Origin: Lentinula raphanica
Lineage: Eukaryota > Basidiomycota > Agaricomycetes > Agaricales > Omphalotaceae
Assembly (NCBI GenBank): GCA_027919835.1
Contig: JANVFP010000049.1
Coordinates: forward strand, 62,001-126,000
DNA length: 64,000 nucleotides
Reading direction: 5' to 3'
Shown in pieces: positions 11,301 through 22,477 of this stretch. The notes under the pieces were generated by a model that did no database searches, was not told where the DNA came from, and saw only the letters and a list, made by a program, of their open reading frames with translations. A program made the position numbers and the translations under genes. Position 1 is the first letter of the stretch. The number at the start of each line of letters is the position of its first letter.

Positions 11301-13140
11301 GTCGGGACTGACCCATATGTAATGCACCTGTCGTTCTGGTGAGAATTCATGTGAGAGAGTGCGAATGTTCAGAGACTCGCCTCATCCTCGATTGTCAAAA
11401 CTTGTATAGAGCGTGAACATGAGCTGCTATGATTCAGAATCGATTCGATGACGAAGCGACGAACAGTAGTCAATGGAGTCCTCAGGTTAGACCAGCCACT
11501 GCAGAAAAGTTCAATGAGTGTCTACAAGCAACCTGACAAATCTCGTCCGATGATAACATACAACAAACACGAAGGGGGATCAAGTTCGCTTCATAAAGCG
11601 CCAGAAACTGGCTTTCCGACACGGTTGACATGTTGAGAGTCTGCGAGACGAATAAGAGAGAAGAAGAGAGAAAAGGTTTATGAATCGAAGGGAAGCTGCG
11701 AAAGACATACCGATTAGGATCTTATATCAGATGAAAATTAGAATGACCACGCCGTCCGAACGTCAAGGAGGGGGACCAGCCAGGTTTGGTGTATGTGGGG
11801 TTTGGAAGGGCTTGTTCAATGTTGGCTGAAACGAGAACTGTGAGATAGGAGGATGACCACACCACATACAACAAAAATTGGTGGGAAGCGGCTCCGTCGT
11901 CAGAGTTATGTTCAACAGAAGACTATATCAAGATCTTTGATGATGTTCTGCCGCTCCCTTTCCCTTGGATTCTGCACCACTTGATACCATTTGTAAGTTG
12001 TAAGGACCCGACAAAGGCAGCTTCAGGGACCGTACAGCAGTCCCGAATGTCTGCCACCACAACCGAATTGACGGAGATATAGACGAGCCGTTATATAGAA
12101 CGTGAGGACTGACAAGGCTAAACCCAATCCTCAAACGGCTCGCGATTGTGTTTGTCTCCGTCAGAAACGCGTTGATTCATTAGCCATAAACAGAACAGCT
12201 ATTTGATGATGAACAACGTTTTCTGTTTTCTAGTTTGGAACCAGGAACAAGTGATGGTCGATGAAGACCCGATCTGAGAACTAACGATGAACGCAGTGCC
12301 AAGTGATGAAGATCCGACGAAGAAGAATACCTACTGACAAGCACGGTCCAAATGATGAATCAATGAGGCGTGAGTTCCGTTGAGAAAAGTGACATCGCCA
12401 TCTCAAGGTACCGCATGAGGTTTGTGTTGAGGAGAAAGGAGAGTGATGGTGTTCGGGAAAGGGAGATCAATCTGACTCGATTGTCAAGTGAGAAAGGGCG
12501 AACCTCGATGGAAATCATATTCTGACCAAACGCTCCCTCGCAACTACATAGCACCATCTTCTTTTCCTGTGACTCACAAACGACCGAAATTCACCTGTGT
12601 AGACTTCAGTAACTCATTCAACGCACCGAACATACTCCAGAGACACACGGTGATATTTAGAGTAGGCGTGCTGCGAACGCCTGTGGGGTGCGCCATCAGC
12701 AATCCCACACTCCCAACCTCATCGACATCGTCAGCGATAAAGTCCAGTATAGTGAATTATAACCTATTATGACTGATACTGTAGACTGAATGAATAATGA
12801 TACGGATATCAGCAATCTATACTCGGATATATAGTGGGTAGATCGATGTTCTAGTTGCAGGCCCGTCTATAATCTATCAGACTTGAGAGCTCAATCACTC
12901 GTCTAAGAGAACCACAGCCTAGGAGGTTCGAATTGAAGACCAGAAGAAGCGACAGAATTAAAAGGAGGAGACTCACTGGATCGCCCTCGCCGTATCGAAA
13001 AAACCCCAACTAGGGCGATAGTCTACGTGGCTCGTCGTCGTGCTCCCTAATCGCCATTGATTGAGCCAATACAGCCAGCAATCAGATGACGAAAGCGCGA
13101 ATCGTTCGAGGGAGTGTATGATTCAAGGATCGGAGTCGTT
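11301..13140. other. 1.8-kb gap, no confident gene
   Basis: Several frames of 60-95 codons occur on both strands (for example 12360-12557 minus, 12488-12772 plus). None joins through plausible introns to a larger product or shows a family motif. It may hold the promoter of the DUF6533-like gene and decayed sequence. Confidence 0.4.
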
Positions 13141-13481
13141 TTAGTGTAAATGGAAAGTTCGAATAAGGATTGACGAGAATGACTGCGATGAGAACCCTAT
13201 TCAGCTTTACCCCGCGAACATCTAAACCATCTCACCTGGTCAACTTCCTTCGTTGCTCTCAGTGCTGATTCCAGCCTCCGCTCAAGGTCTTCGATTCGTC
13301 CTAACTTGACCTCGTGGAACTCCTTCAGCACCTGGAGTTGCTCAGCTCTGAGCGTATGAAACGCTGCATCGAGTTCATGATGCCAGGGATATAGAACTGT
13401 TGTTTGAAAGACAAGAGCAGAGGTGGCGATGGTGAAATTCAAGTAGGGGAGGAGCTTTCGAGCGGTGGGACCAAGGACCAT
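13141..13481 (-). CDS. Small single-span protein with coiled coil
   Basis: Two exons, complement(13141..13182, 13236..13481), with a 53-nt GTGAGA...CGCAG intron, give 95 residues. One hydrophobic segment (about 13-30, PYLNFTIATSALVFQTTVLY) is followed by a charged amphipathic stretch (about 40-75, LEVKLGRIEDLERRLESALR-like) predicted to be a coiled coil. The size and layout (short N-terminus, one span, coiled coil) resemble small mitochondrial inner-membrane proteins, but I cannot assign a family. It is the only gene in the interval between the DUF6533-like gene and the seven-helix cluster. Confidence 0.6.
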
Positions 13482-13831
13482 GGTGGTTGATTGACAAGGT
13501 TGAATGGAAGAAACCGGAGTTCGAAACGCAAGAAACTCTTTTCGGCCGATTTGACCGGCTCAAATTTGTTTCCGAGCCGGTCGCACGACGGCAGTGGCCG
13601 CAAAGTTGAACAAACTTGATCATGAACACTAAAGTTGAACTTACAGTATCTCTCTCAAACGACATCATCGCAAGGATAAACGACTGTTGATTGCATACGG
13701 ACCATCACCCGCTCACAACCCCCAAAACACGAGCTGATATCATTGAGAAATAGACACCTCTGAGCAGGCCCATGCATGCATGTTCTTCGTTGAACTCTGG
13801 CCATTGGCAGCACATTACACTTTGCGTTGCA
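13482..13831. other. Short intergenic gap
   Basis: 350 bp with no recognised feature. It lies between the 5' end of the small protein gene and the 3' end of seven-helix gene 1. Confidence 0.4.
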
Positions 13832-15193
13832 TCAGATTCCCGCTGCACCTGCTCTATCCCTCCTCTGTCCCACCGCCCTCTGTGTATTTGACTGAAAATT
13901 ATGCATGGTTTGAAGATTGAGAGTTTTGAAATCAGCAACGGGCGAGATATCGTTATAAGCCAGAATCATGACGGCCACGGGATAGCATGCCTGAGTAGGT
14001 GAAATGACCAAAATTAATCTCCTTGAAAGGATATTGAGTTTTTGCTGACCACTCACCGATACGACGCTAGACGTGTTATGGATGAGGTTCAAGATTTGGA
14101 AAGGACTGCTACTGTCGTCAAAGGCCATATAGATGACCAGCAGCGCAATAACGTCATATACCGAGTCAATGGCACAGAATACAGCACCAGACTCAATCAA
14201 AAGCAACAAGATGCGTTGGACGCGAGTCTTATTATGAAGACCGGCGTTTGTCATAGCACGATGGAGCGTCCTGATGATAACATATATATTCTAGTTTGAG
14301 ACTTCAGGGATATGAAGCAAGGATGAAGCCTACCAGGCTTTAAGTGCGATTAGCAACGTCGAACATAGATTCACTGTCAGGGATAGTGTATTTGAAATCC
14401 AGGTCAGAGAGATGTACTTTATGTCTTCCGCACGGGCTCGAAAGTCATCCCACTGTATGCAGAAGGCAATTCCGACACCTGCGACATGTCAAACATCATG
14501 ATTGTTATGGTGAGTTCGGATTCTGCCATGTTGCCATATAGCAATCACGGACCTATATTTGCTACCATTAGGACCACCAAAGTAAGCCTCCAGAATCGTT
14601 CTTGTTGAAATAATAACCACGCTCTCCGGGCAACAATGCAGTCACTCAAAAGAATCTACACATAGCCGCTCGGAAGCGCATGGAGTTAGATAGTTTGAAA
14701 ATCGAAAGAGCTTCAACTCACAATGATTGTTCCAGGCCACATTGGCATATATTGCCATGTTGTGGCGCGTTTGCTGGCAGATTCGCCTTGAGCAGAAAGT
14801 CCTGCTGGGAGACTTTCTATGAATGTGTATTTGATATTGTAGAAAGTCAACCCTCCAAAATAAAAGATGCCCCAGGTGAAGCAAATGAAGATCACGATCA
14901 AGCAGACAAGTAAACCGCGGCTAGTCGGGGAATGTCGAAGAGGATACCTCCTGAACATCACTATGCCATTGTTGAATCGGTGTATGAAGTTTGACTGATG
15001 CCCATACCTTAATAGAGATAGAATTGCAATAGTCGTTCCCAAGACAAATGCACCTACTAGATGTGTGAATGTTGTGACAGCGGAAATCTCGAATACACAT
15101 ACCATATCCTGTGATAACCACTATTATATTTGCAATGTTGAAGAGCACAACTTGAGCATCAGAGGCCAACAGTGCTTGCTCATCGGAGGACAT
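13832..15193 (-). CDS. Seven-helix membrane protein, paralogue 1
   Basis: Seven exons, complement(13832..13990, 14057..14270, 14334..14478, 14553..14655, 14722..14950, 15008..15053, 15103..15193), encode 328 residues in frame. The N-terminus MSSDEQ is chosen to match paralogues 2-5; an upstream in-frame ATG at 15208 would add five residues. Conserved pieces in order are VITGYGAFVLG, LRRYPLRHSPTSRGLL, VIFICFTW, ILLSDCIVA(W)RAW, FQQERFWRLTL, LLLIESGAVFCAI and ACYPVAVMIL, spaced as about seven hydrophobic helices with a soluble C-tail. This is an agaricomycete-type orphan membrane family with receptor-like topology; ligand and role are unknown. It has the same strand, exon number and splice phases as paralogues 2, 3 and 4. 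Confidence 0.8.
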
Positions 15194-16748
15194 TTCTCTT
15201 GCTTCCATTCAGCTCACAGGCCGCAGTTAGTAACTTTCACAAACAAAGGTCAGAGAATAGCTTGCAAAACTCATCCTTATAAGTATTGAGAGCATCCAAA
15301 ATCAGAACAAGGTGAGACAGGTTATGGAAACCTTCGACTCATTCGTGCAAAAATCGTGAGCTCACTCGGATCAATTTCACGGCCTTCGGCAGGCTCACTC
15401 ATCAAGCTCAAGTTTTACTCTCTACATACTCATTTCACCTACTCAGAGCTCTATTGACCAAAAATCAAGGCACGCACTCTTTAATCATCCTCTAAGTACA
15501 TTGGATTGGCTAAAGTCTGCACATATGGTTCCTGGATAACATTCAAAAACTGAGTGCAAATTGAATGCGCCAATGAATCCATCAATCATCATCAATGCTT
15601 TTTCGGCAGCAAATCCCACCTCCGGCATGTTGATCCGAAATCCATGCCTCGTTGCCGTCCTTTCCAGGAACACATTATCATTCACTGTAGGGGTGACTCC
15701 ACTAGGACAATATGAACGGCTACTATTCATGATGCAAGTTGGGGAATTGATAAAAATATATACAGTCTGAGTGGGATGCTCACGGATATGATTTTCGGAA
15801 GCGTGTAAAGGAACAAGTAGAGTACTGCATGAAGACTGCCATTATTCATAGAGAGGATAAAGTAAACTGGCGAGGTGCCTGGAAATACTTAGATACTATG
15901 ATACTTAGTGCCACGGTCAGTTCTGGATGAAGACTGCCATTACTCATAGAATAGAGAGAATCAGACTTTGGTGCCTGGACATAGATACTATGATAGTGTC
16001 ACAGTCATCATTTCAGTTCTGGGTACCTCACAAATGCCACCGTCACAAGCACCGGCACCCGACTAACGATACACTGCATCAGCATGTATACTGGAGGAGA
16101 TCACAGGTCCACCTGAATGGAGCCACAGATCCAACACTTGGTGCCTAGAAACGTAGCGGGAAAAGGGTTTTCATGAACATCTCAAATTCAGTCACTGCCC
16201 CATCTGAGTTTCAAGAAATTGCGTCGCTTCGTCAAGTTAGAATGACGGTGTGAGCCTGAGGGGCTGATCAGAGAGAGGAAATTGGGTGACGCTGAATTTT
16301 CCGAGTTTGTAACCTGACAATGAGAAAACGCGTGAGCTTTAGCTAACGCAAGTCGACTTCGCATTTTGGTCCCAGTTCGTTTAAGTCTGGCCCCGGAGAA
16401 TGTTTCCAAAAGGTGACGGACATATTATCGTGGAGCTTCTATGTGGCAGTCCCCATAGTAGTACTAGTAACACAGGAACCAGGAAAAAGATGGATCATGG
16501 CCGTGGATGATGAGAACATCTCGGAGGATGATTCATAAAAGGATAGGCAGATTATTCAACTCTATGCAGAGTCTACGTTATGTGATTCAGAGTTTTCATA
16601 AACTAAGGCGTCCTCGGCGAACACTTCTGATGCAATGGCGATTATACTATATTTGATCGAGGTGCTTTACTTTTTGGTTCAGAACTTATTCTCGAAGTGG
16701 TAGTGCATCGACTCACCCGGGGCGTGGGCCTTCTCAAGAACAGACAGA
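15194..16748. other. Spacer between paralogues 1 and 2 with relics
   Basis: No intact gene. A short imperfect direct repeat lies at 15829-16021 (two units of about 95 bp beginning ATGAAGACTGCCATTA). Around 16188-16330 the minus strand carries a very decayed version of the sequence that in unit 3 (20514) encodes the pseudokinase tail, so this spacer appears to be the remnant of a duplicated neighbour. Confidence 0.45.
15829..16021. repeat. Two-unit imperfect direct repeat
   Basis: Unit 1 (about 15829-15926) and unit 2 (about 15927-16021) share GAAGACTGCCATTA, GGTGCCTGGA, GATACTATGATA and CAGTTCTGG in the same order. The units differ by several indels. Confidence 0.6.
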
Positions 16749-18090
16749 TTACGCTGTGGCTTCATATTCTCCCTGTACTACGACAGTCGGAGCATCGGAG
16801 GGAAAAACTTGCGTGGTTCCGGAATTGTCCTTAGTCCGATTGAAGGTGGCCGTCTCGAGCTCGACAATAGGCGAGATATCCTTATGAATCAAAATTATGA
16901 CGGCGACAGGATAGCATGCCTGAGGGATTGGGACAGAATCAGTCTTCATGAAAGGATAGTTGAGTCTTCGACGTTCGTTAATCACTCACCGCTACTACGA
17001 TAGACATTGCAGTGATGACATTCATGGCTTGGGAGAAACCAGTGTCGACGACCGTATAAATATCCAACAGTATGAAAACCTCGTATACCGACTGTATCGC
17101 GCAGTATACAGCACCAGACTCGACCAAGAGCAACAAGACGCGTTGAGCGCGAGTCTTCTTATGAAGAAAGGCATCTGTCATAAAGCGGTGATGATTCCTG
17201 TATATGCTCGACATCTAGTTCTCGAAAGCGTGCAAGGGAGAAGCTCACCAGGCTTTGAGCGCAATTAGGAATGTTGCACATAGATTCACTGCCAAGGAAA
17301 GTGTACTTGAAAGCCAATCCAAGGTGGTGGATCCTACGACTTCCACCTGAAGCTCAATGTCCCCCCATATACAGTCGGCAATATTGACACCTAAAATTGA
17401 CATCGTAAAATATCCGTAGTAAGCTCAGATTTTAAGTGGATTGTATCAATCACGGACCTATATTTGCGACCATCAGGGCCACCAAAGTAAGTCTCCAGAA
17501 CCTTTCCTGTTGAAACAATATCCACGCTCTCCAGGCGACGATGCAGTCGCTCAAAAGAAGCTACATAAAGTAGTAGAGCATGAGCTCAGATGGTATCAGA
17601 GTGAGACATCTTCACTTACATTAATAGTAGCAGCCCACGATGGCATATATTGCCATGGCATAGTGTGATTGTCGGCGGATTCAGCTTGAGCGATGAGTCC
17701 TCCCGAAAGAATTCTTACGAATGTGTAGTCGATATCGTCCAAATTGAACCCTCCCGAATAAAAGACGTCCCAAGTGAAACAAATGAAGATCACGATCAAG
17801 CAAATCAGTAAACCGCGGCTGGTTGGGGAATGTCGAAGAGAATATCGCCTGAAGATCATCATGACATTATTGAAACAATGTACGAAGTTCAACTGTTGCC
17901 CACACCTCAGTAGAGATAGAATCGCAATAACTGATCCCAAAACAAAGGCACCTAGGAGGATCTGTGAGTATTGTGACAAATAGAACCTCGAACTCGTACC
18001 ATATCCAGTGATAGTCACTATTGAGTTCACAGTATTGAAGAACGCAACCTGAGCAAAAGACGCCAACAGTTCCTGCTCGTCGGGGGACAT
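16749..18090 (-). CDS. Seven-helix membrane protein, paralogue 2
   Basis: Seven exons, complement(16749..16919, 16990..17197, 17249..17390, 17458..17560, 17620..17848, 17906..17951, 18000..18090), give 329 residues. Exons 1, 2, 3 and 4 have exactly the same lengths (91, 46, 229, 103 nt) as paralogue 1, and all junction phases agree. It carries the family blocks MSPDEQELLASF, GAFVLGSVIAIL, HSPTSRGLLICLIVIF, LLSDCIVAWRAW, VANIGVNIADC, LLLLVESGAVYCAIQSVYEV and ACYPVAVIIL. The C-tail is short and hydrophilic (ends EYEATA). Function is unknown; it probably sits at the plasma membrane or an endomembrane. It is tandem with paralogues 1 and 3. Confidence 0.82.
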
Positions 18091-18887
18091 TTCGCATCCA
18101 AGGAATCAATCGAGACTCAACAAAGGATGTTTGAGGACCATGCTTGCAAAGGACGGGTTTATACCGGGAGTATGCACTTAAAATCAAGATGAGGTTAGAC
18201 CAAGGCGGCGAGAAACAGATATATGAATGTTATCATTTCAATTCTGAGTACTCAGAGTACCTCACGAACGCCACCACCAGTGAACATCAGCCCCACAATC
18301 AACGATTTACCGCATGAGGATCACAACATCCACATTATCGGAGCCATGAATGATGAATTCGATGGCCAGGTACCTAGTGGGAAAGGGTTTTGGGAATATC
18401 AGTCAAGCACCGTCCAAATTCACTCACCTTGGCTGACTTCGAGGAGCATTCGCATCGTCACTTCATGTCTCCTCATTTGATAAGCGTTTTGATCTCATAC
18501 ACATTCGGAAGATTGAAGGAGCTTTTGTAAAATTGACAAGATGAACTCGGAAAGAGGCAACGTGAAATGGATTGCGCTGAAATTTTCAAGAAATTGTCAC
18601 CCTACAACGAGAAAACGAATTATCTCTCGGGTCAATCGTTGCAAGTTGCGACCGCGCAGTTCTTCCTGGTCCGTTGGAGTTCTGCTCCAGAAAAAGGTCT
18701 CATGAGTTGAAGGATATAGTATCTTGTAGGTCTTCGTGATACACGATGCCCCTAGTAGCACGAAGACGAAAAGAAGATCATGACCATCATGGAATATGAA
18801 GAAAAGTAGTCGAGAACATCCGGAAGACTATATGGAAGCACCCGCCGTCAGTGTCAATGCCCGACTCCCCTGGGGCATAGGGCTTCC
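18091..18887. other. Spacer between paralogues 2 and 3
   Basis: No intact gene. Sequence at about 18420-18600 is alignable with 16190-16330 and 20510-20720 (shared words such as GAAAT TTTCAAGAAATTGTCACCC and CAACGAGAAAACG), showing that the spacer was duplicated together with the membrane-protein gene. Confidence 0.45.
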
Positions 18888-20223
18888 TCAAGAAGACACA
18901 GATTCCTCTGTGTCTCTGTGCCGCCCCTGCTCCAAAACAGCATGAGCGTCAGAGTGAGAAACCTGCATAGTTTGGAGATTGTCCTTGGTCTGATTGAAGA
19001 TTTCGACAATAGGCGAGATATCCTTATAGACTAGAATCATGACAGCCACAGGATAGAATGCCTGAGAAAGTGAAGTAAATCAAAACAGTCTTCATAAAGA
19101 CATATTTGGCCCTATCAATCACTCACCGCTAAGACAAAATACACTGAGATGATACTTTCTATGGTCAGGGTGAAGCTGGTGCCAACAGCGGTATAGGTTT
19201 CCAGCAGTAGTAAGACCTCGTATACCGTCTGTATCGCGCAATACATGGCACCAGATTCAACCAGGAGCAGCAAAATGTGTTGAGCACGAGTCTTCTCATG
19301 CATTAAAGCGTTCTTCAAGAAGCGATAGTGATGCCTGCATGAGTTTGAGGTGTACACCCGGCGATTAGAGCAAGGGTAAGCGTACCAGGCTTTGAGGGCA
19401 ATGAGGATCGTGGCATATAGATTCACTGCCAAAGATAGTGAACTCGAAAGCCAGTCCAGAGTGGTTAACCTTTGTGCAATTTCCACCTGAAGCTTGATGT
19501 CCGACAATATACAATCGGTAATATTGATTCCTGCGACATCCAGTTGAACATGCTCATCATGAGCTCGGATTCTATATAGGAGTTACGAACCTATATTTGC
19601 TATCATCAATGTCATCAAACTAAGTCTCAGGAATTTTTCCTGTTGGAATAATATCCACGCTCTCCAGACAACAATGCAGTCGCCTAAAAGAGTCTAGAAA
19701 TAGCAGAGCCTGAGTTTGTGTGATTTAACTGTAGAGACCCTCCGCTTACAATGATCGTTGGAATCCACGATGCTGCTACATATCTCCATGTTGCATTATG
19801 GTTGCTGGCAGATTGCACTTGAGCGACCAGTCCTTCTGGTAGGGTCCTCACGAATGCGAAGCGGAAAATGGTCAAAGAGAACGCGCCTACATAACAGGCG
19901 TTCCAGGTAGAGCAAACGAAGATCACGATTAGGCAAGCAAGTAAACCGCGACTAGCTAGGGTATGTCGAAGAGAATACCTCCTGAAATCACCGTGTCATT
20001 ATTGAAACGGTGTACGAAGTTCAACTCTTGCCCACCTTAATAGAGACAGAATTGCAATAGTTGTTCCCAAAACAAATGCACCTAAAATTATACGTTAGTA
20101 TTTTGACGATTGACATCTCTGAAACCACATACCGTATCCAGTGATAGTCACTATCAAACTCACGATGCCGAAGAACGCGACTTCAGCAGAAGAGACCAAG
20201 AGTTCTTGCTCGTCCGGGGACAT
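18888..20223 (-). CDS. Seven-helix membrane protein, paralogue 3
   Basis: Seven exons, complement(18888..19061, 19127..19334, 19386..19530, 19591..19693, 19750..19981, 20036..20081, 20133..20223), give 332 residues with intact phases. Family blocks are present: MSPDEQELLVSS, GAFVLGTTIAIL, RHTLASRGLLACLIVIF, LLGDCIVVWRAW, LLLLVESGAMYCAIQTVYEV and AFYPVAVMILVYKD. It differs from paralogues 1 and 2 in the extracellular-side loop after exon 3 and in the C-tail (ends TEESVSS). Only 800-1500 bp separate the paralogues. Function is unknown. Retention of three intact tandem copies suggests selection for diversity or dosage rather than recent drift. Confidence 0.82.
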
Positions 20224-20513
20224 TTCTTACTCGCGGTTACTTTTGGAGGACAAAGGACGTTTGAGGATCGGACTGGGAAAGCTCAGGTTTATACGCGAAT
20301 TGAAAATCAGAGCTAGGTTAGATCGAGGCGTCGAGAAATAGATATATGATGGTGGTTCATCTCAACTCTGGATACTTCACAAACGCCACCCTCACAATCG
20401 ACGATAACAGAACTGTACAATATCCACCTCAATGAACCCATAGACGGCATGACCGGGTACCTGGTGGGGAAGGGGCTTTCATGGATATCAATCATAGCAC
20501 CGCTCAAATTCGC
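20224..20513. promoter_or_regulatory. Upstream region of paralogue 3
   Basis: About 290 bp between the start codon of paralogue 3 and the pseudokinase-tail relic. It resembles the region upstream of paralogue 2 (18100-18430), including a GATATATGAATG/GATATATGATGG word and CACAAACGCCACC. No factor site can be named. Confidence 0.35.
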
Positions 20514-20600
20514 TCACCTGGTCTGAGGTTCAACACTAACCACATCGCCTCTCCGCGCCTCTTTGAAAAATCCATAACCTCTGTTTTGATCCAATTCAAT
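20514..20600 (-). pseudogene. Relic of the MLKL-like pseudokinase C-terminus
   Basis: The minus strand encodes a tail ending EARRGDVVSVEPQTR and a stop. The intact pseudokinase gene at 48374 ends EARRGDVIALHPKAR and a stop, with the same TGA overlapping a GTGAG word. Nothing further upstream of the kinase-like gene is recognisable here. The relic sits just upstream of a seven-helix gene, the same arrangement as the intact pair at 47.3-50.9 kb. Confidence 0.6.
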
Positions 20601-20708
20601 ACAAAAACGCAAGAGACGGGCCTGAACAACATAGCGAGCATAGAGAGTCAGCCAGAAAGAGAGACAAGCGGGGTGGGCGGAGTTTTCAAAGGGATTGTCA
20701 CCCCACAA

Positions 20709-21669
20709 CGAGCAACGCGTGAGTACTTGAGTACTCAGTTAGCCAACGCGACTTTGCATTTCCGTCCCGGTACGTTCGAATTCAAACGGAGTACGTCGTC
20801 GAAAGGCAGCAGACATCGTATTTTGTAGGCTTTCATACGGCGCAGTGCCCATGGTAGCACGATAACGAGAAAGGAGGGGAAAAATGGATCACAGTGGCCA
20901 TGGTGGTTCAAGTGGAACAAGAAAACGTTGGAGAATTATGTAAGCAGCGTCAATGCTCTCGCGCCTATTTTTTCACCTCCCTTCTCGTTGACGAATACAA
21001 GTTTTTAAATTTGCTCTACCATCTCAACCTTCTCACAACACACGCTGGTAAATTGGAACCTTCTAGAACTCGACATCTTATGGTGCTAGTGCGTGCTGGG
21101 CCGCGCCCTTAGACAAACCCTTTCGAGAGAGATTTCGCCAAGAATACTCGACTTGTTCTATCGCCACTGGGCACACAATTTACCCGAACTGCACATCCTT
21201 CGACTCGAAAGAAGATTCAGTTATGGACCAGGATATGTATCCTCCACGAATTCCTTCAATGCAATGGCGTTTCTACGATCGATCCACCTCACTTCCGGTT
21301 CTTTCTCCGTTCAGACATTCACTGTACACAGTTACTTGAAGTGGACGAAAACTCGACTTCTCTGAGGCGTAGGACTAGGATTTGAACTCAATACCAGATA
21401 CACGGACTCGAAATTCATCTGGTCCTAGAAAACCTCGAAACGTTCAAGGAAAAGGAAAAGGACCACGGTGTATAGCTTGAAGATTGAACAAGATGCTCGG
21501 TGGGTTAAGCGACCATAGGTGGCACTGGTATCTAAGAGGTTGTCGTCATCGTCTCACTATGCTCTTTCCAACGGTAAAGAGCAACGTATTAGCGGATTCG
21601 TTCTCTAATTCACCGAAGAGTCTACATATGTTCTCGCGATGATTGAAGATACCAAGTCTATGTTGCCTT
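20709..21669. other. Gap with a possible decayed LRR-like fragment
   Basis: A plus-strand frame at 21093-21365 contains LPELHILRLERRF and related leucine-rich text that resembles part of an F-box/LRR protein, but it has no F-box, no start context and no continuing exon. I treat it as a possible relic. Nothing else is seen. Confidence 0.3.
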
Positions 21670-22477
21670 TCAGATTATCCTATCACGCAGATCTTTCGAA
21701 GCTCTTCTGCGTCTTTCAACCAAGAGGTAGCTAACTGTGGTTTTGTCATGGGGTGAGTACTCTTCGTTAATCTGAAAACAACTCTCATGCTCACCAAGTA
21801 GCCTGTCTAAGAAACCTATCGCTTGTGGTTGTACGTCCCAAGACGCATGACGCGACATGAGAAGGACCATGAAATAGCGTCTGTGAGGTTCGTATACTAC
21901 GAGCGGAGTTTTGCCTTCATCCCCAACACGTACAAGCTGTCCATTGGGAGTCATGAAGGGGTAAATCACAAGAACCCATTCGTAACCTTACCTGAAGTCT
22001 GCGGTTATGCGTCTTCCAACGATACTCCTGGCCTTGCGGATCCATAAACGTTCCTCCTCTGTGGCAAAAAATCACCATCAGCTCTCATTCGCTCGACGGT
22101 AGCGCTTCAGCTCACATTTTATCACTATCCGTTGGCTTCAAAAAGTCTATATCCGATATCCACTGCCCCAACTGTTCTCCCGGTGCCACACTATTCAAGA
22201 AGCGCACTCTGAATCTCCCATTGTGCCATTTGTGCCCGGTGACTTGCTCGATCTCCGCGACGAGTCGCATGATTTGTGTGTCCGGGTCGAGGAGGTTGAT
22301 CTTGGTCAACCTAGGATGCCAATACCTAGTGACGACCTCGTAGTATAACGAGTCATCTTTCGTCGCGAGGGTCGTGTTGCGGACGCTGTTTGCGGTGAAA
22401 TAGAGCTTTTGCTCTTGTTCTGTGGTCGCCTGAGAGGAGTTGGAGGGAGGATAGGCCCAATTCGGTGCGTTCGACAT
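21670..22477 (-). CDS. DUF6593-like protein
   Basis: Four exons, complement(21670..21734, 21795..21936, 21992..22058, 22116..22477), give 211 residues in frame. The sequence has the pattern of the agaricomycete DUF6593-like family: LYFTANSVRNTTL, SLYYEVVTRYWHP, LTKINLLDPDTQ, an RFLN...QWISDIDFLKP strand, GGTFMDPQGQEYRWKTHNRRLQ-type text across the second intron, and a C-terminal VSYLLVERRRRASKD. The fold is expected to be beta-rich and soluble. Function is unknown. The introns are 55-60 nt with good donors. It is isolated, with no operon-like partner. Confidence 0.75.

Noticed and set aside
13375..13668. 97-codon minus-strand frame overlapping the small single-span gene
   Set aside because: It overlaps the better-supported spliced model in another frame and has no coding character.
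15829..16021. Direct repeat considered as a CRISPR-like or satellite array
   Set aside because: Only two imperfect units, no regular spacers, and the genome is eukaryotic.
21370..21420. tRNA-like word (minus strand GTTCAAATCC)
   Set aside because: No matching T-arm stem, anticodon arm or acceptor stem could be formed around it.
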